Below are positions 1 to 8,791 of a DNA stretch of 64,000 nt, piece by piece. Source of the stretch: an uncultured Acidobacteriota bacterium (GTDB lineage: Bacteria > Acidobacteriota > Blastocatellia > RBC074); contig CADECP010000002.1 in assembly GCA_902825875.1 (NCBI GenBank), forward strand, positions 266,747 through 330,746. The letters run 5' to 3'. A model generated the notes under the pieces. The model was not told the origin of the DNA. It saw only the letters and a list, made by a program, of their open reading frames with translations, and did not search any database. A program made the translations under genes and the position numbers. How positions within the stretch are numbered: position 1 is the stretch's first letter; each line of letters opens with the position of its first letter.

Positions 1-55
1 TGGCCCGACGAAAAATCGCAAACGATAACGTCTCGCATAACCTCCTCTTTCATTG

Positions 56-96
56 ATCGCCGCTCGGAAGACAAAACCGGGCGGCGATTTTCTTTT
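56..96 (+). terminator. Rho-independent terminator of an upstream gene
   Basis: An 8-bp stem (ATCGCCGC at 56-63, GCGGCGAT at 81-88), extended by a few more pairs inside, is followed by TTTTCTTTT. It probably ends a rightward gene lying left of the window and isolates the asparaginase gene. Confidence 0.75.
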
Positions 97-122
97 GCGC
101 GACGGCTGATTATCATCGCGCT

Positions 123-1172
123 ATGACTCAACAGCAGAATCATTGCGCGTCAAAACCGTTGGTGGAAATTACTCGCGGTTCAATGATCGAATCGCTGCAT
201 CGTGGATTTATTGCCGTAGTTACAGGCGATGGTGAACTTATCAGGTCACTCGGTGATGTCGAAGCTCGCACTTGGTATCGTTCGGCGGCCAAGCCCTTTC
301 AAACCATTCCTATTTTGACAAGCGGAGCCGCCGATCGTTTTCGCCTGACAAACAAAGAGCTTGCGATTATCAGTGCGTCGCACAGCGGCGAAGACATTCA
401 TATCGAAGTCGCCAATTCAATTCTGAAAAAAATCGGTTTGACCGAACTCGATTTGCTTTGCGGAGCGCACACGCCATTTGACGAAACGGCTGCCGCAAAA
501 TTGATTGCCGAAAACCGCCCGCCGCAAAACCTTCACAACAATTGTTCTGGCAAACACTCTGGGATGCTGGCGTTTTCCAGATTTCTTGGCGAACCGACAA
601 CGGATTACATCCACCTGGAACATGCAATTCAGCGGCAAATCCGCTCTGTGATTGCTCGCTTTGCAGATGTCCCAGTTGAAGATGTCGCGGTTGCTGTGGA
701 CGGATGTAGCGCGCCAGTGTTTGGCGTCAGCATTCTGGCGATGGCGCGCAGCTATGCTCGGCTGGTTGGAATTCGCCACACGGAGCTTGGAGCAGAGTTT
801 GGTCAGACTGCTGAGCGCGTCGTTGATTCAATGATCGAATTTCCTGAATTGGTCGGCGGCACGCGCGGACGTTTGGACACCGATTTGATGCGAGCGGCGC
901 GTGGGCAGATTCTTTCCAAAGTCGGCGCTGAAGGCGTTCAATTGCTCGGCATCAAACCTTGCTTCAGGTATCCGAAAGGCTTGGGCATTGCAATCAAGAT
1001 CGAAGACGGCGACATTCGCCGAGCGCGCGACCCCGTTGTCATCGAAACGCTGCGTCAACTTGGTTTGTTGGACGATGAGCAACTGAACCAACTTTCCGTT
1101 TATTCACGAACTGCTGTTTTCAATCACCGTAACATCGAAGTCGGCAAAGTCCGCACTTGTTTCAAAATATGA
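123..1172 (+). CDS. ansA: Class 3 L-asparaginase (AnsA/ReAII type)
   Basis: Predicted cytoplasmic hydrolase of L-asparagine to aspartate and ammonia (PF06089 family, 349 aa, normal length). The family's Ser-Lys tandem is visible as S54-A-A-K57, and a second serine cluster is present in the ASHSGE segment (84-90). C141, K144 and C195 correspond to the Cys-Lys-Cys zinc site described for the Rhizobium etli enzyme ReAV, which argues that the protein is active. The ATG at 123 follows a terminator directly. The stop codon overlaps the next start as ATGA, so the downstream aminotransferase is probably translationally coupled; a joint role in amino acid turnover is inference. Confidence 0.88.
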   Translation: MTQQQNHCASKPLVEITRGSMIESLHRGFIAVVTGDGELIRSLGDVEARTWYRSAAKPFQTIPILTSGAADRFRLTNKELAIISASHSGEDIHIEVANSILKKIGLTELDLLCGAHTPFDETAAAKLIAENRPPQNLHNNCSGKHSGMLAFSRFLGEPTTDYIHLEHAIQRQIRSVIARFADVPVEDVAVAVDGCSAPVFGVSILAMARSYARLVGIRHTELGAEFGQTAERVVDSMIEFPELVGGTRGRLDTDLMRAARGQILSKVGAEGVQLLGIKPCFRYPKGLGIAIKIEDGDIRRARDPVVIETLRQLGLLDDEQLNQLSVYSRTAVFNHRNIEVGKVRTCFKI

Positions 1173-2293
1173 CTCCAGAAATCAGAGAGCTTTTTCCCGT
1201 CACTAAAAATTATGTTTACCTGAACCACGCAGCCGTCTGCCCGATTTCAGTTCCTGTGGCTGAGCGCATGCTGGAATACACCTCAGACCTGCTTCAACAC
1301 GGTTTCGTCAATTTCGAAAAGTGGGGAAGTCGTGTCAAAAAAGTTCGACAGCTTGCGGCGCAGTTCATCAATGCTGAAGCGGACGAAATCGCCTTCGCAC
1401 CGAATACTTCTTCGGGATTGGCATTCGTTGCCAATGGTATCCAGTGGCAAGCGGGCGACAACATCGTTACAGCCGATTGCGAGTTTCCGGCTAACCTGAT
1501 GCCTTGGCGCAGAATCAGCCGCGAATTCAATGTCGAGTTGCGAATGGCTCACGAGCGCGAAGCTCGTTTGGAAACCGATGAAATTCTGAGCTTGATTGAT
1601 TCGCGTACGCGCGTTGTCAGTTTGAGCTTCGTCGAATACGCCAGCGGGTTTCGTAATGATCTGGCGACGATTGGTCGCTACTGCCGCGAACGGGGCGTGT
1701 TGTTTGTCGTTGACGCGATTCAAGGACTGGGAGCGTTGAAGCTGGATGTGCAAGCTTGTTCGATTGATGCGTTGTCGGCGGATGCTCACAAGTTTTTGCT
1801 GGGGCCGGATGGCGTCGCGCTGTTTTACATTTCTCGGCAGGCGATGGCGCGAATTCAACCGACGGTAGTTGGTTGGATGTCAGTCGCCAACCCGTTTGAT
1901 TTTGTCAGTGAAAATCAGCCTTTTGCCAACGCCGCACGACGCTTTGAACCCGGAGCATTGAATACTGCAGGCATCACAGGGCTTGGCGCGGCCATTGAGT
2001 TGTTTTTGCAACTTGGTCTGGAGCGGATTGAAAATCATCTGCTTGAACTCGGCGATTATCTGAGCGATCAACTGACTGAGCGAGGCTATCAAGTTGTCAG
2101 TTCGCGGCGTCAAGGAGAAAAGTCGGCAGTGATTTGTTGCCGCCACGAAAGATTTTCAGCCGATGAACTGTATCGAATTTTGAACGACCGTCGTATTATC
2201 ATCACGCCACGACTTGGCCGATTGCGAATCTCGCCGCATCTGCACAACACGCGAGAAGACATTGATCGTTTGATTGCAGCCTTGCCGGGCTGA
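1169..2293 (+). CDS. Class V aminotransferase (PLP-dependent, isopenicillin N epimerase/cysteine desulfurase-like)
   Basis: A fold-type I PLP enzyme of 374 aa. The Schiff-base lysine is K208 in SADAHKFLLGPDG, the pyridine-contacting aspartate is D182 in VDAIQG, and the N-terminal YLNHAA segment is typical of this family. It lacks a clear cysteine-rich desulfurase loop, so an aminotransferase, epimerase or lyase role is as likely as cysteine desulfuration. The ATG at 1169 overlaps the asparaginase TGA by four bases; a TTG twelve bases upstream is possible but less attractive. The substrate cannot be read from the sequence. Confidence 0.85.
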   Translation: MTPEIRELFPVTKNYVYLNHAAVCPISVPVAERMLEYTSDLLQHGFVNFEKWGSRVKKVRQLAAQFINAEADEIAFAPNTSSGLAFVANGIQWQAGDNIVTADCEFPANLMPWRRISREFNVELRMAHEREARLETDEILSLIDSRTRVVSLSFVEYASGFRNDLATIGRYCRERGVLFVVDAIQGLGALKLDVQACSIDALSADAHKFLLGPDGVALFYISRQAMARIQPTVVGWMSVANPFDFVSENQPFANAARRFEPGALNTAGITGLGAAIELFLQLGLERIENHLLELGDYLSDQLTERGYQVVSSRRQGEKSAVICCRHERFSADELYRILNDRRIIITPRLGRLRISPHLHNTREDIDRLIAALPG

Positions 2294-2362
2294 TTGGCGG
2301 CAGTTGCTTTCAGACGATTTTCATTACAACCGGATGTCCCAAACAAAAGGAGATTTACCCGA

Positions 2363-2590
2363 ATGGATAAAGAAACAGTCGCTTTGATAATTGCCCAGAA
2401 CGGATTGAAAACTGCCGCTACTATTCTTGCCGCCAAAGCCGCCAAGCAGGAAAAGAAAGCCGCCACAGCTACCGATCCGGCGGCGAAAACCAAACTGGCC
2501 AAAGACGCGACCAAAACCAAAAAACTGGCTGCGGCGTTGTCCGCCGCCGATCAAGGAATTACAACTTACATCACCGAAACTCAGGAATAA
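2363..2590 (+). CDS. Small Ala/Lys-rich protein of unknown function
   Basis: A 75-residue protein dominated by alanine, lysine and threonine, with predicted long amphipathic helices (AAKAAKQEKKAATA and similar). I do not recognise a family. Support for a real gene is a good ribosome site (AAAAGGAGAT at 2345-2354), an ATG at proper distance, and a strong terminator just after the stop. The basic helical character would fit a nucleic-acid or envelope-associated protein, but this is speculation. Confidence 0.6.
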   Translation: MDKETVALIIAQNGLKTAATILAAKAAKQEKKAATATDPAAKTKLAKDATKTKKLAAALSAADQGITTYITETQE

Positions 2591-2615
2591 TTGCAATTCG
2601 ATTTGAGTTGTAATG

Positions 2616-2656
2616 CGCGCGATGATTGAGCCTGTCTCCTGTGTCGCGCGTTTTTT
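2616..2656 (+). terminator. Rho-independent terminator
   Basis: Stem CGCGCGA (2616-2622) pairs with TCGCGCG (2644-2650), followed by six T. It ends the small-protein transcript. Confidence 0.75.
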
Positions 2657-2748
2657 ATTTCTTTGGGCTGGCGAAGGCTGACAGTTCACTTTTCAGGGTT
2701 TATAATCCTTCAGACTTTGTTAGACCAACTCACTCGCTAACCAAAAGT

Positions 2749-3666
2749 ATGAAAAAATTGTCTCTGATCTCAACGAGCTTGCTGCTCTGCATTTTCCTGT
2801 TCACAAATGTTGGAGCAGATGACTTCAAACTAGACCCTATCAAATGCCGGATCACTGAAGACGTTGTTTACGGCCACAAAGACGGGATGGCGCTGACGTT
2901 GGACGTGATGATTCCTGAAACCAAGCCGAAGAACATCGGCGTCATACTCATTGTCAGCGGAAGCTGGAAATCCAAAAAATCAGACATCCCGAGCGAAGAA
3001 GTTTTATTGCGTTCGCAGCATTGGGCGCAAGGCTTGCTCAACGGAGGATTCACGCTTTTTCTGGTTCGTCACGGCAGCACACCACGCTTTCCTGTGCCGG
3101 AAATGGTCGGCGACATCAAACGCTCGGTTCGTTTTGTCCGGCTTCATGCCAAAGAATACGGCGTTGATCCGAACCGTTTGGGAATTGTCGGCGGCTCATC
3201 GGGCGGGCATTTGGCGTTGATGACTGCGCTGACTGCCGATGACGGCAAACCGGACGCGAAAGACCCGGTAGAAAGAATCAGCAGCCGCGTACAGGCGATC
3301 ATGGCTTGGTTTCCGCCAGTGGATTTCATCAACTGGGGAGCCGAAAACGGTTACAAGGCGATTGAGAAAATCAGGCCGACGCTCTTTCCCGATATGTTCG
3401 GCAAGATCACAGACCTCGAAGCTCAACTGAAATCAGTTTCGCCAATCTATCATTTGACCGGTGAAGCCCCGCCGCTGTTTCTGGTTCACGGCGACGCAGA
3501 CAAAACCGTGCCGGTTCAACAATCGCAACTGTTGAAGGCGAAATACGAAGAACTGAAACGACCAGTCCATTTGACAGTTCAGCCCGGCGGACCGCACACG
3601 TATTGGCCGGGAATCGAAAAGAACTACCCAGCAATTTGGGAATGGTTCGACCGTTATCTGAAATAG
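2749..3666 (+). CDS. Secreted alpha/beta-hydrolase (BD-FAE/esterase-peptidase-like)
   Basis: A 305-aa exported hydrolase with an N-terminal signal peptide (MKKLSLISTSLLLCIFLFTNVGA). The nucleophile elbow is GGSSGGH, the acid lies in HGDADKTVP and the histidine in GGPHTYWPG, giving a Ser-Asp-His triad in family order. Short alpha/beta-hydrolases of this kind cleave esters of hemicellulose or small peptides; the substrate is not deducible here. The ATG at 2749 was chosen because it starts the signal peptide; the open frame extends further upstream without a better start. Confidence 0.8.
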   Translation: MKKLSLISTSLLLCIFLFTNVGADDFKLDPIKCRITEDVVYGHKDGMALTLDVMIPETKPKNIGVILIVSGSWKSKKSDIPSEEVLLRSQHWAQGLLNGGFTLFLVRHGSTPRFPVPEMVGDIKRSVRFVRLHAKEYGVDPNRLGIVGGSSGGHLALMTALTADDGKPDAKDPVERISSRVQAIMAWFPPVDFINWGAENGYKAIEKIRPTLFPDMFGKITDLEAQLKSVSPIYHLTGEAPPLFLVHGDADKTVPVQQSQLLKAKYEELKRPVHLTVQPGGPHTYWPGIEKNYPAIWEWFDRYLK

Positions 3667-3744
3667 TTCTGCACTCGCTAACAAGGAGTAATAGCGGGGC
3701 CAAACTTAAAGCAACTTATGTCGAACCGAAAAAATGGAGGCAGT

Positions 3745-4095
3745 ATGATTATTGGAGTACTGAGCATTCTCATCGGATTAGCCTTTTTATTACCAGGCGT
3801 AATTGAGACGATTACCTATTGGGGCGACCCACTTGGCATGACAATTGGAATCGTTGGAGTCATCACCAGTTTGCTTATGGTTCTTACAGGGTGGGCAATT
3901 CTGCAGCAATGGCATTATGCAAAAGAGATGGTTATCGTTACTGCTGGAAGTTGGTTAATCTTTTCCTCAATTGCTGGCTCCCTGCATTTTTTCGGAGCGC
4001 CTGCGATATTGCTGGGACTAGGTTTTCCAATTGCGATGGTCATCATGCATCTACGTGCTGATGAAAGAGCAAAGAAACAAATAAACCTGCCTTGA
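3745..4095 (+). CDS. Small four-TM integral membrane protein
   Basis: A 116-aa hydrophobic protein with four predicted membrane segments (about residues 1-22, 31-52, 58-80 and 84-104) and a short basic tail. GGAGG at 3736-3740 selects the ATG at 3745 over the upstream ATG at 3718. No family is recognised. Base composition looks slightly more AT-rich than its neighbours. Confidence 0.65.
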   Translation: MIIGVLSILIGLAFLLPGVIETITYWGDPLGMTIGIVGVITSLLMVLTGWAILQQWHYAKEMVIVTAGSWLIFSSIAGSLHFFGAPAILLGLGFPIAMVIMHLRADERAKKQINLP

Positions 4096-4186
4096 TCGAA
4101 TTTCAGATTCGCTGTTCTCGGCTCACGGCCTTTTGACCGTTGGCTATGAACCGTGAACGTCTAATCTTTTGACTGCAACTTGAAAT

Positions 4187-4249
4187 GGTTCACCATTCGC
4201 AACCAAACACTGCATTTAGCGGTGAACCGCGAACTGCGAACCGCCAACT
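4187..4249 (+). repeat. Intergenic heptad-periodic hairpin, copy 1
   Basis: GGTTCACC (4187-4194) is the perfect reverse complement of GGTGAACC (4221-4228). The right arm continues as four 7-bp units (GTGAACC, GCGAACT, GCGAACC, GCCAACT; 4222-4249). Further GAACCGTGAAC-type words lie at about 4148-4158. It is one of five elements in this window sharing 7-bp periodicity and inverted arms. Confidence 0.6.
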
Positions 4250-4268
4250 ACTCTTAATGGGAGACAAA

Positions 4269-5639
4269 ATGAGTAACACCACTCGCAGAGATTTTATGAA
4301 AACTTCGTCGGCTGCGGCTGTCGGGGTGGCTGCGACGAGCATGCCAGCTTACAGCTACGACCGAATTCTTGGCGCGAACGGCAAAGTTCGCACCGCCATT
4401 GTCGGCGCTGGCGACCGCATGATGGGTTCGCTGGTTCCGGCGTTTTTCAGTCAGGCCGCAGAACTCAATTTTGAATTGGTTGCGGTCAGCGACATCTGGA
4501 AACATCACCGCGAAACCAATACGGCGAAAATCCAGAACAGCGAAAAATACAAAACCAAAGCTGCGAAAATCGCTATGGCTCGCAACAACGAAGAGCTTTA
4601 CGCGATGAAAGACATTGACGCCGTGATTGTCGCCACGGCGGATTTTCAGCACGCTTATCACGCCATCGAAGCCGTCAAAGCCGGCAAAGACGTGTACGCC
4701 GAAAAACCGTTTGCCAACATCATGTCCGACGCCAACGAAGCTTTGGACGTGATCGGCAAATCGAAGCAAGTCTTTCAGGTTGGAACGCAGCGCCGTTCAA
4801 CCCCAAGCTACATGCGCGCCAAAGAGTATTTGGAATCCGGCAAGTTCGGCGACATCGTCATGGCTGAAATGAACTGGAATGTGAATCAGCCCGGGCGCTG
4901 GCGTCGTCCCCGCGTCGTGCCGCTGATGAAGCAGGAAGACACCGATTGGAAACGTTTTCTGATTAACCGCGATCCGAAACTGCCGTTCAATCCGCGCCAT
5001 CACCTGGAATTCCGTTTGTTCTGGCCGTTTTCGTCGGGCATCCCGGATCAATGGATGGTTCACCAGATTGACACCGTGCATTGGTTCACAGGCATTCCGC
5101 ATCCGCGCAGCGTCGTCGCCAACGGAGGTTTATATCTGTGGAAAGACGGGCGCACGAATTGGGACACGATGACGGCGGTGTTCGATTACCACAATCCGAA
5201 AACCGACAAGGCGTTCCAGGTGCTGTACGCTTCGCGCCAGACCAACGCGACGGTTTCAACCAACCCCGAAGGTTTGATCAAAGAAGTCTATTATTCCAAC
5301 GGCGGCACGCTCGATCTGGACACGAACAAGGTCACTCCCGACGGCGGTTTGATCGAACGTCACGCCAAGCCGATGAGCATGCAACCGAACCAGTTGGCTC
5401 CGCTAACTTTGGCTGACGAAGGCGGCGTGGTCGCTTCTGCCGACACAGGCGCTGACAATCAAACAGTTGCCCACATGCGTAACTGGATGAAGTGCGTCAA
5501 AGATCGCAACCAGAAGACCAACGCCGACATTCATGCGGCGTACAACCATTCGGTTGCCTTGTGCATGACGATCAAGGCAATTCAAACTGGCAAGAAAGTC
5601 ACGTTCGACGACAAGAAACGCGAAGTCGTGGCCTCTTAG
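4269..5639 (+). CDS. Tat-exported Gfo/Idh/MocA family oxidoreductase
   Basis: A 456-aa NAD(P)-dependent dehydrogenase predicted to be exported folded: the N-terminus carries a twin-arginine motif (TRRDFMK) and an Ala-rich hydrophobic stretch ending around residue 28. The Rossmann motif is AIVGAGDR and the family EKP motif is present (AEKPFAN), followed by the C-terminal alpha/beta domain with HHLEFR and VHQIDTVHW. The start at 4269 is preceded by GGGAG. It is followed by a PmoA-like gene, a pairing common in Acidobacteria and Planctomycetes. Sugar or glycoside oxidation is the usual family role; the substrate here is unknown. Confidence 0.85.
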   Translation: MSNTTRRDFMKTSSAAAVGVAATSMPAYSYDRILGANGKVRTAIVGAGDRMMGSLVPAFFSQAAELNFELVAVSDIWKHHRETNTAKIQNSEKYKTKAAKIAMARNNEELYAMKDIDAVIVATADFQHAYHAIEAVKAGKDVYAEKPFANIMSDANEALDVIGKSKQVFQVGTQRRSTPSYMRAKEYLESGKFGDIVMAEMNWNVNQPGRWRRPRVVPLMKQEDTDWKRFLINRDPKLPFNPRHHLEFRLFWPFSSGIPDQWMVHQIDTVHWFTGIPHPRSVVANGGLYLWKDGRTNWDTMTAVFDYHNPKTDKAFQVLYASRQTNATVSTNPEGLIKEVYYSNGGTLDLDTNKVTPDGGLIERHAKPMSMQPNQLAPLTLADEGGVVASADTGADNQTVAHMRNWMKCVKDRNQKTNADIHAAYNHSVALCMTIKAIQTGKKVTFDDKKREVVAS

Positions 5640-5645
5640 TTCATC

Positions 5646-5685
5646 AACAGGCGAAAGAGTTTTCCGCGCTCTTTCGCCTGTTTTC
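5646..5685 (+). terminator. Strong hairpin between Gfo/Idh and PmoA-like genes
   Basis: A perfect 14-bp stem (5646-5659 with 5669-5682) and a nine-base loop, followed by a short T tract. It begins just after the oxidoreductase stop codon, so it may act as an intra-operon attenuator or 3'-end stabiliser as well as a terminator. Confidence 0.7.
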
Positions 5686-5704
5686 TCACCCAACGGAAGA
5701 AATC

Positions 5705-6763
5705 ATGAAGCAAATTTTTGTAGCATCTCTGATGATGTGTTGTTTGGTGTCGGCGGCAATTGTCACCAACGCGCAAGCCGTTAAAGTCACCGAAAACAAA
5801 GAGAAAAAGCAGTACGACGTGACGGTTGACGGGCAGCCGTTCACTTCTTACGTGTTCTGGGACGATCAGAAGAAGCCGATTTTGTATCCGCTCCGCACGT
5901 CAAAGGGCACGACTGTCACTCGCGGCTTTCCGCTGGAAAAAGTGGCGGGTGAACGCACAGACCATCCGCATCACATTTCGGCCTGGTTCAATTACGGAAA
6001 CATCAACGGCGTTGATTTTTGGAACACTCCGCCCGAAGGCGTGAAGCGAGATCGTGGCGTGATCGAAAAATTCGGCACGATCAAACACCGCTCCGCCAAG
6101 ATTGTCAAAAATGGCAAAGGCGTGGCACAGATGAACGCTTCGATGGATTGGATCATGCCGGATGGCTCGAAAATCATGCAGGAAGACGATCAAATCTTTT
6201 TCCGTGCTGGCAAAGACGTTCGCATAATTGACCGAGTTATCACGCTGACGGCTCAAAAGGAAAAAGTGGTTTTCAACGACTCCAAAGAAGGCGCTCTCGG
6301 CATTCGCGTGACGCGCACGTTGGAAGAGCCGTCGAACAAGCCGGAAGTTTTTACCGACGCGAATGGCGTTCCGACCAAAGTTCCAGTTATGGACAATGCT
6401 GGTGTGGCGGGCGTTTATCTGAGCAGCGAAGGCAAGATTGGCGAGAAAGAAGCTTGGGGAACTCGCGCCAAATGGATGACTCTTTCGGGAACGGTCAAAG
6501 GCGAAGATGTGGTTGTTGGCATCTTTGACCATCCGAAGAATCCGACTTATCCGACTTACTGGCATGCGCGTGGCTATGGACTCTTTGCTGCGAATCCATT
6601 CGGAGCCAAAGAGTTCACCAAAGGTGCAAAAACTCTGAATTACACTTTGGAACCTGGACAAACATTAACCCTTAGATTCCGAATTCTGATTCATTCAGGC
6701 AAGCTGACCAAAGAACAGACTGAATCGCTTTACGCGCAGTTTCTGACGGATGTGACGAACTGA
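5705..6763 (+). CDS. Secreted PmoA-like protein (DUF6807)
   Basis: A 352-aa exported protein with a signal peptide (MKQIFVASLMMCCLVSAAIVTNAQA). The body has the features of the DUF6807/'methane oxygenase PmoA-like' family: YPLRTSKG near residue 66, DHPHHISAWFNYGNINGVDFW, and a C-terminal WHARGYGLFAANPFG. Despite the database name it is not a methane monooxygenase subunit; family members are soluble beta-rich proteins next to sugar-related dehydrogenases. The start follows GGAAG and opens the signal peptide. A joint role with the preceding oxidoreductase in carbohydrate processing outside the cytoplasm is inference. Confidence 0.8.
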   Translation: MKQIFVASLMMCCLVSAAIVTNAQAVKVTENKEKKQYDVTVDGQPFTSYVFWDDQKKPILYPLRTSKGTTVTRGFPLEKVAGERTDHPHHISAWFNYGNINGVDFWNTPPEGVKRDRGVIEKFGTIKHRSAKIVKNGKGVAQMNASMDWIMPDGSKIMQEDDQIFFRAGKDVRIIDRVITLTAQKEKVVFNDSKEGALGIRVTRTLEEPSNKPEVFTDANGVPTKVPVMDNAGVAGVYLSSEGKIGEKEAWGTRAKWMTLSGTVKGEDVVVGIFDHPKNPTYPTYWHARGYGLFAANPFGAKEFTKGAKTLNYTLEPGQTLTLRFRILIHSGKLTKEQTESLYAQFLTDVTN

Positions 6764-6791
6764 GGAAAGTTGGTCAGGAAGCAAAAACAAG

Positions 6792-6829
6792 AACGCCTCG
6801 CTGTTGTTGATAAACAGCGAGGCGTTTTT
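6792..6829. terminator. Bidirectional Rho-independent terminator
   Basis: A perfect 14-bp stem (6792-6805 with 6813-6826) has T residues to the right and A residues to the left (AAAAACAAG). It can terminate the PmoA-like gene from the left and the zinc-ribbon gene from the right. Confidence 0.85.
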
Positions 6830-6860
6830 AGTCAGTATGCGAACCAACGGGAGAAACTTG

Positions 6861-7052
6861 TTACGCCGTTGTACGGCGTACCGTAGTTGTTAGGTGAAGT
6901 TGCCTTCTCAAGCCAGCGACCCAGAAATCCAAACGTGTTTGAGGAACTTTGATTTCATTCTGAACAACAGCTTTTGTCTGAACAGAACGACCACAGTTCG
7001 GGCAACAGCGAGAGTACGAAAAGATCTGATAGTTACAGTGTTGACAACGCAT
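6861..7052 (-). CDS. Small zinc-ribbon protein
   Basis: A 63-aa protein beginning MRCQHCNYQIFSYSRCCPNCG, so two CxxC knuckles (CQHC and CPNC) form one zinc ribbon at residues 3-20, followed by a basic tail. GGAGGG lies nine bases before the ATG (leftward), which favours this start over an ATG 39 bases upstream. A sigma-70-like promoter lies about 90 bases upstream. It may bind nucleic acid or a protein partner; the function is unknown. Confidence 0.6.
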   Translation of the reverse strand: MRCQHCNYQIFSYSRCCPNCGRSVQTKAVVQNEIKVPQTRLDFWVAGLRRQLHLTTTVRRTTA

Positions 7053-7145
7053 CGGGGCACACCCTCCAATCATTGGGGTTAAATTCAACAACGTTTTAGC
7101 ACTTAGTACTTCAACCAGAGCTGTTATAGGGGAGAAGGTGAGCGC

Positions 7146-7173
7146 ATTATAAACACGATTAGAATTTTGTCTA
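7146..7173 (-). promoter_or_regulatory. Sigma-70-type promoter for the zinc-ribbon gene
   Basis: On the minus strand, TAGACA (7168-7173) and a consensus TATAAT (7146-7151) are separated by 16 bases, in the gap upstream of the zinc-ribbon ORF. Confidence 0.5.
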
Positions 7174-7266
7174 TAAGCTAATGCAAAATTTTCTCACTTG
7201 GTGCGAAAAAAGTTCACGCTAGCCGAATTTCTTGTGTCATTCACGTTGCTCAATTGCAGGTTCAGC

Positions 7267-8697
7267 CTATTTTGCCAGCCGCAAGCTGCGAAGAATTTGC
7301 TGAAATGCGGCTTTGTATGCCTCCGCTTCGTCTTCTGGGGCGATGGTGACGATGTAAAACATCCTACCGTCTGAAGTCACAGTGGTGTAGGTGACATCAA
7401 TTTCCGCGACTCCATTGATCGCCGAAGGGCCTGCGACGGCTGCTGCCAACGCCTGCTGCCCGGCGAGAGAAGTTTCTTTTATCTGTCCAATCGGCTGGAA
7501 ATCAGCATTGGTTTCCAGTTGGCGTTGGATAAAAGCCCTTGTCGCAGAAGCCAGATCGCCTTGTCGGACTTCCATCACTCCGACAAAAATTCCATGAGTT
7601 ACCATCATTGAATCTTCGCTTTGATTCGGTATTTTCCCGTAAGCGCCTTTGGGAGCGAAGATGAAGTTCGATGAATTCGCTTTTAGTGTGTCCCAATTGG
7701 CAGGAACCTGTAGCGCGAAAGAGCCATCTTCGGATTGAAAGCCTTTGAATTTACCGGTTGGCCGCTGCGGGCGTGCGCCGAGTTCCAGATGAGCAGGGTC
7801 TTTTCCAATGCGGCGAAGCTGACTGGTTGCGCTCAATTGCGGAGCGCGACCTGTTAAGCGAGCCTTGGCTTGCTCGAATTCCGGTGACGTATGAGTTGGG
7901 TTGGCACTAACGGGCAGGTTTTTGATTTCGGCCAGAATGTATTCGATACGATTGCCCGGATCAGGGTGATCGCTGAGCATTTCCGGCGTGCGCTGCCCGC
8001 CTTCAGCCTGAAGCGTCTTGAAGAAATTTGCCATATCGCGCGGATCGTATCCGGCTTCGGCAATGATTCGTGCTCCTTCCAAATCGGCTTGTTTTTCCGC
8101 TGTGCGTCCGTGTTTCAGGAAATATAGATTTGCGCCAAGCCCGCCAATCGCGCTGACGGCTCCGCCCAGATCGGCTCCTTCGCCACTTGAAGCCAGTGTG
8201 CCAAGAATGCCTAAACCCATTTGAGCAATTCGTTGTTTGGAAGCTTGGTTGGTTCCGTGCCGCAACGCCGCGTGAGCGATTTCGTGCGCCATCACGCCTG
8301 CCAGTTCGCCTTCATTGCGAGCGGCGGCGATGGTTCCGGCGTTGACGAACAAAAAACCACCAGGCAAAGCAAAGGCGTTGATTTCTTTGGTGGCGACTGT
8401 GCGGAATTGATATGGAAATTTTTCGCCTGCGGCTTTGGCTACCAGTTTTGCGCCTAGTTGGCTGATGTAGTTGGAAATTTGCGGATCATCCAGCATGGGC
8501 GTTTCGCGGATAATCTGTTCCGCAGACTGTCGCCCCATTTCTACGTCCTGTTCCGGGCTGAAGAAATTGACGCCGGGTTTGAATTTCGGCTGAGACTTCG
8601 ATCCAGCCGGAGCTTCCAGATTTCCACCTCCGCTGCAGGCTTGTCCCGCGAGCAAAGCAAAAACTAAAAATGAAAGTGTCAGTTGTTTTCTGAGCAT
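7267..8697 (-). CDS. M48-family metalloprotease, probable lipoprotein (BepA/LoiP-like)
   Basis: A 476-aa zinc peptidase. The N-terminus is hydrophobic and ends in AGQAC (C21), suggesting a lipoprotein or secreted form, although the lipobox is imperfect. The metal site is H138-E-I-A-H142, with the third ligand likely the Glu in EKQADLEGARI (about residue 204). The C-terminal third (from about 280) is a separate domain resembling the PsbP/DUF1795-like region of acidobacterial M48 proteins. Such enzymes act in periplasmic or outer-membrane protein quality control. It is the third gene of a leftward cluster, after a metallophosphoesterase and an SDR. Confidence 0.85.
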   Translation of the reverse strand: MLRKQLTLSFLVFALLAGQACSGGGNLEAPAGSKSQPKFKPGVNFFSPEQDVEMGRQSAEQIIRETPMLDDPQISNYISQLGAKLVAKAAGEKFPYQFRTVATKEINAFALPGGFLFVNAGTIAAARNEGELAGVMAHEIAHAALRHGTNQASKQRIAQMGLGILGTLASSGEGADLGGAVSAIGGLGANLYFLKHGRTAEKQADLEGARIIAEAGYDPRDMANFFKTLQAEGGQRTPEMLSDHPDPGNRIEYILAEIKNLPVSANPTHTSPEFEQAKARLTGRAPQLSATSQLRRIGKDPAHLELGARPQRPTGKFKGFQSEDGSFALQVPANWDTLKANSSNFIFAPKGAYGKIPNQSEDSMMVTHGIFVGVMEVRQGDLASATRAFIQRQLETNADFQPIGQIKETSLAGQQALAAAVAGPSAINGVAEIDVTYTTVTSDGRMFYIVTIAPEDEAEAYKAAFQQILRSLRLAK

Positions 8698-8721
8698 GAA
8701 AAATCTCCTCTATCTGGTGCG

Positions 8722-8783
8722 GTACCGCGCGCGTCAGCAAGCGGCTGGCCGAAGAATCAACCGCTTGCTGACGCGCGCGGTAC
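8722..8783. repeat. Perfect 23-bp inverted repeat, REP/BIME-like
   Basis: The sequence at 8722-8744 is the exact reverse complement of 8761-8783; the loop is 16 bases. It fills the gap between the SDR stop and the M48 start on the leftward transcript. No T tract follows on the leftward strand, so an mRNA-processing or mobile REP-like element fits better than a simple terminator. Confidence 0.75.
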
Positions 8784-8791
8784 TTTACCGG

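Noticed and set aside
5705..6763. PmoA name taken to mean methane oxidation
   Set aside because: The protein is a soluble DUF6807 member, lacks the membrane architecture of methane monooxygenase, and no other pmo genes are present.
6856..6880. ACGCCGT/ACGGCGT inverted repeat as a terminator
   Set aside because: Stem is short, lacks a T tract, and overlaps the end of the zinc-ribbon frame; the 6792 hairpin is the better terminator.
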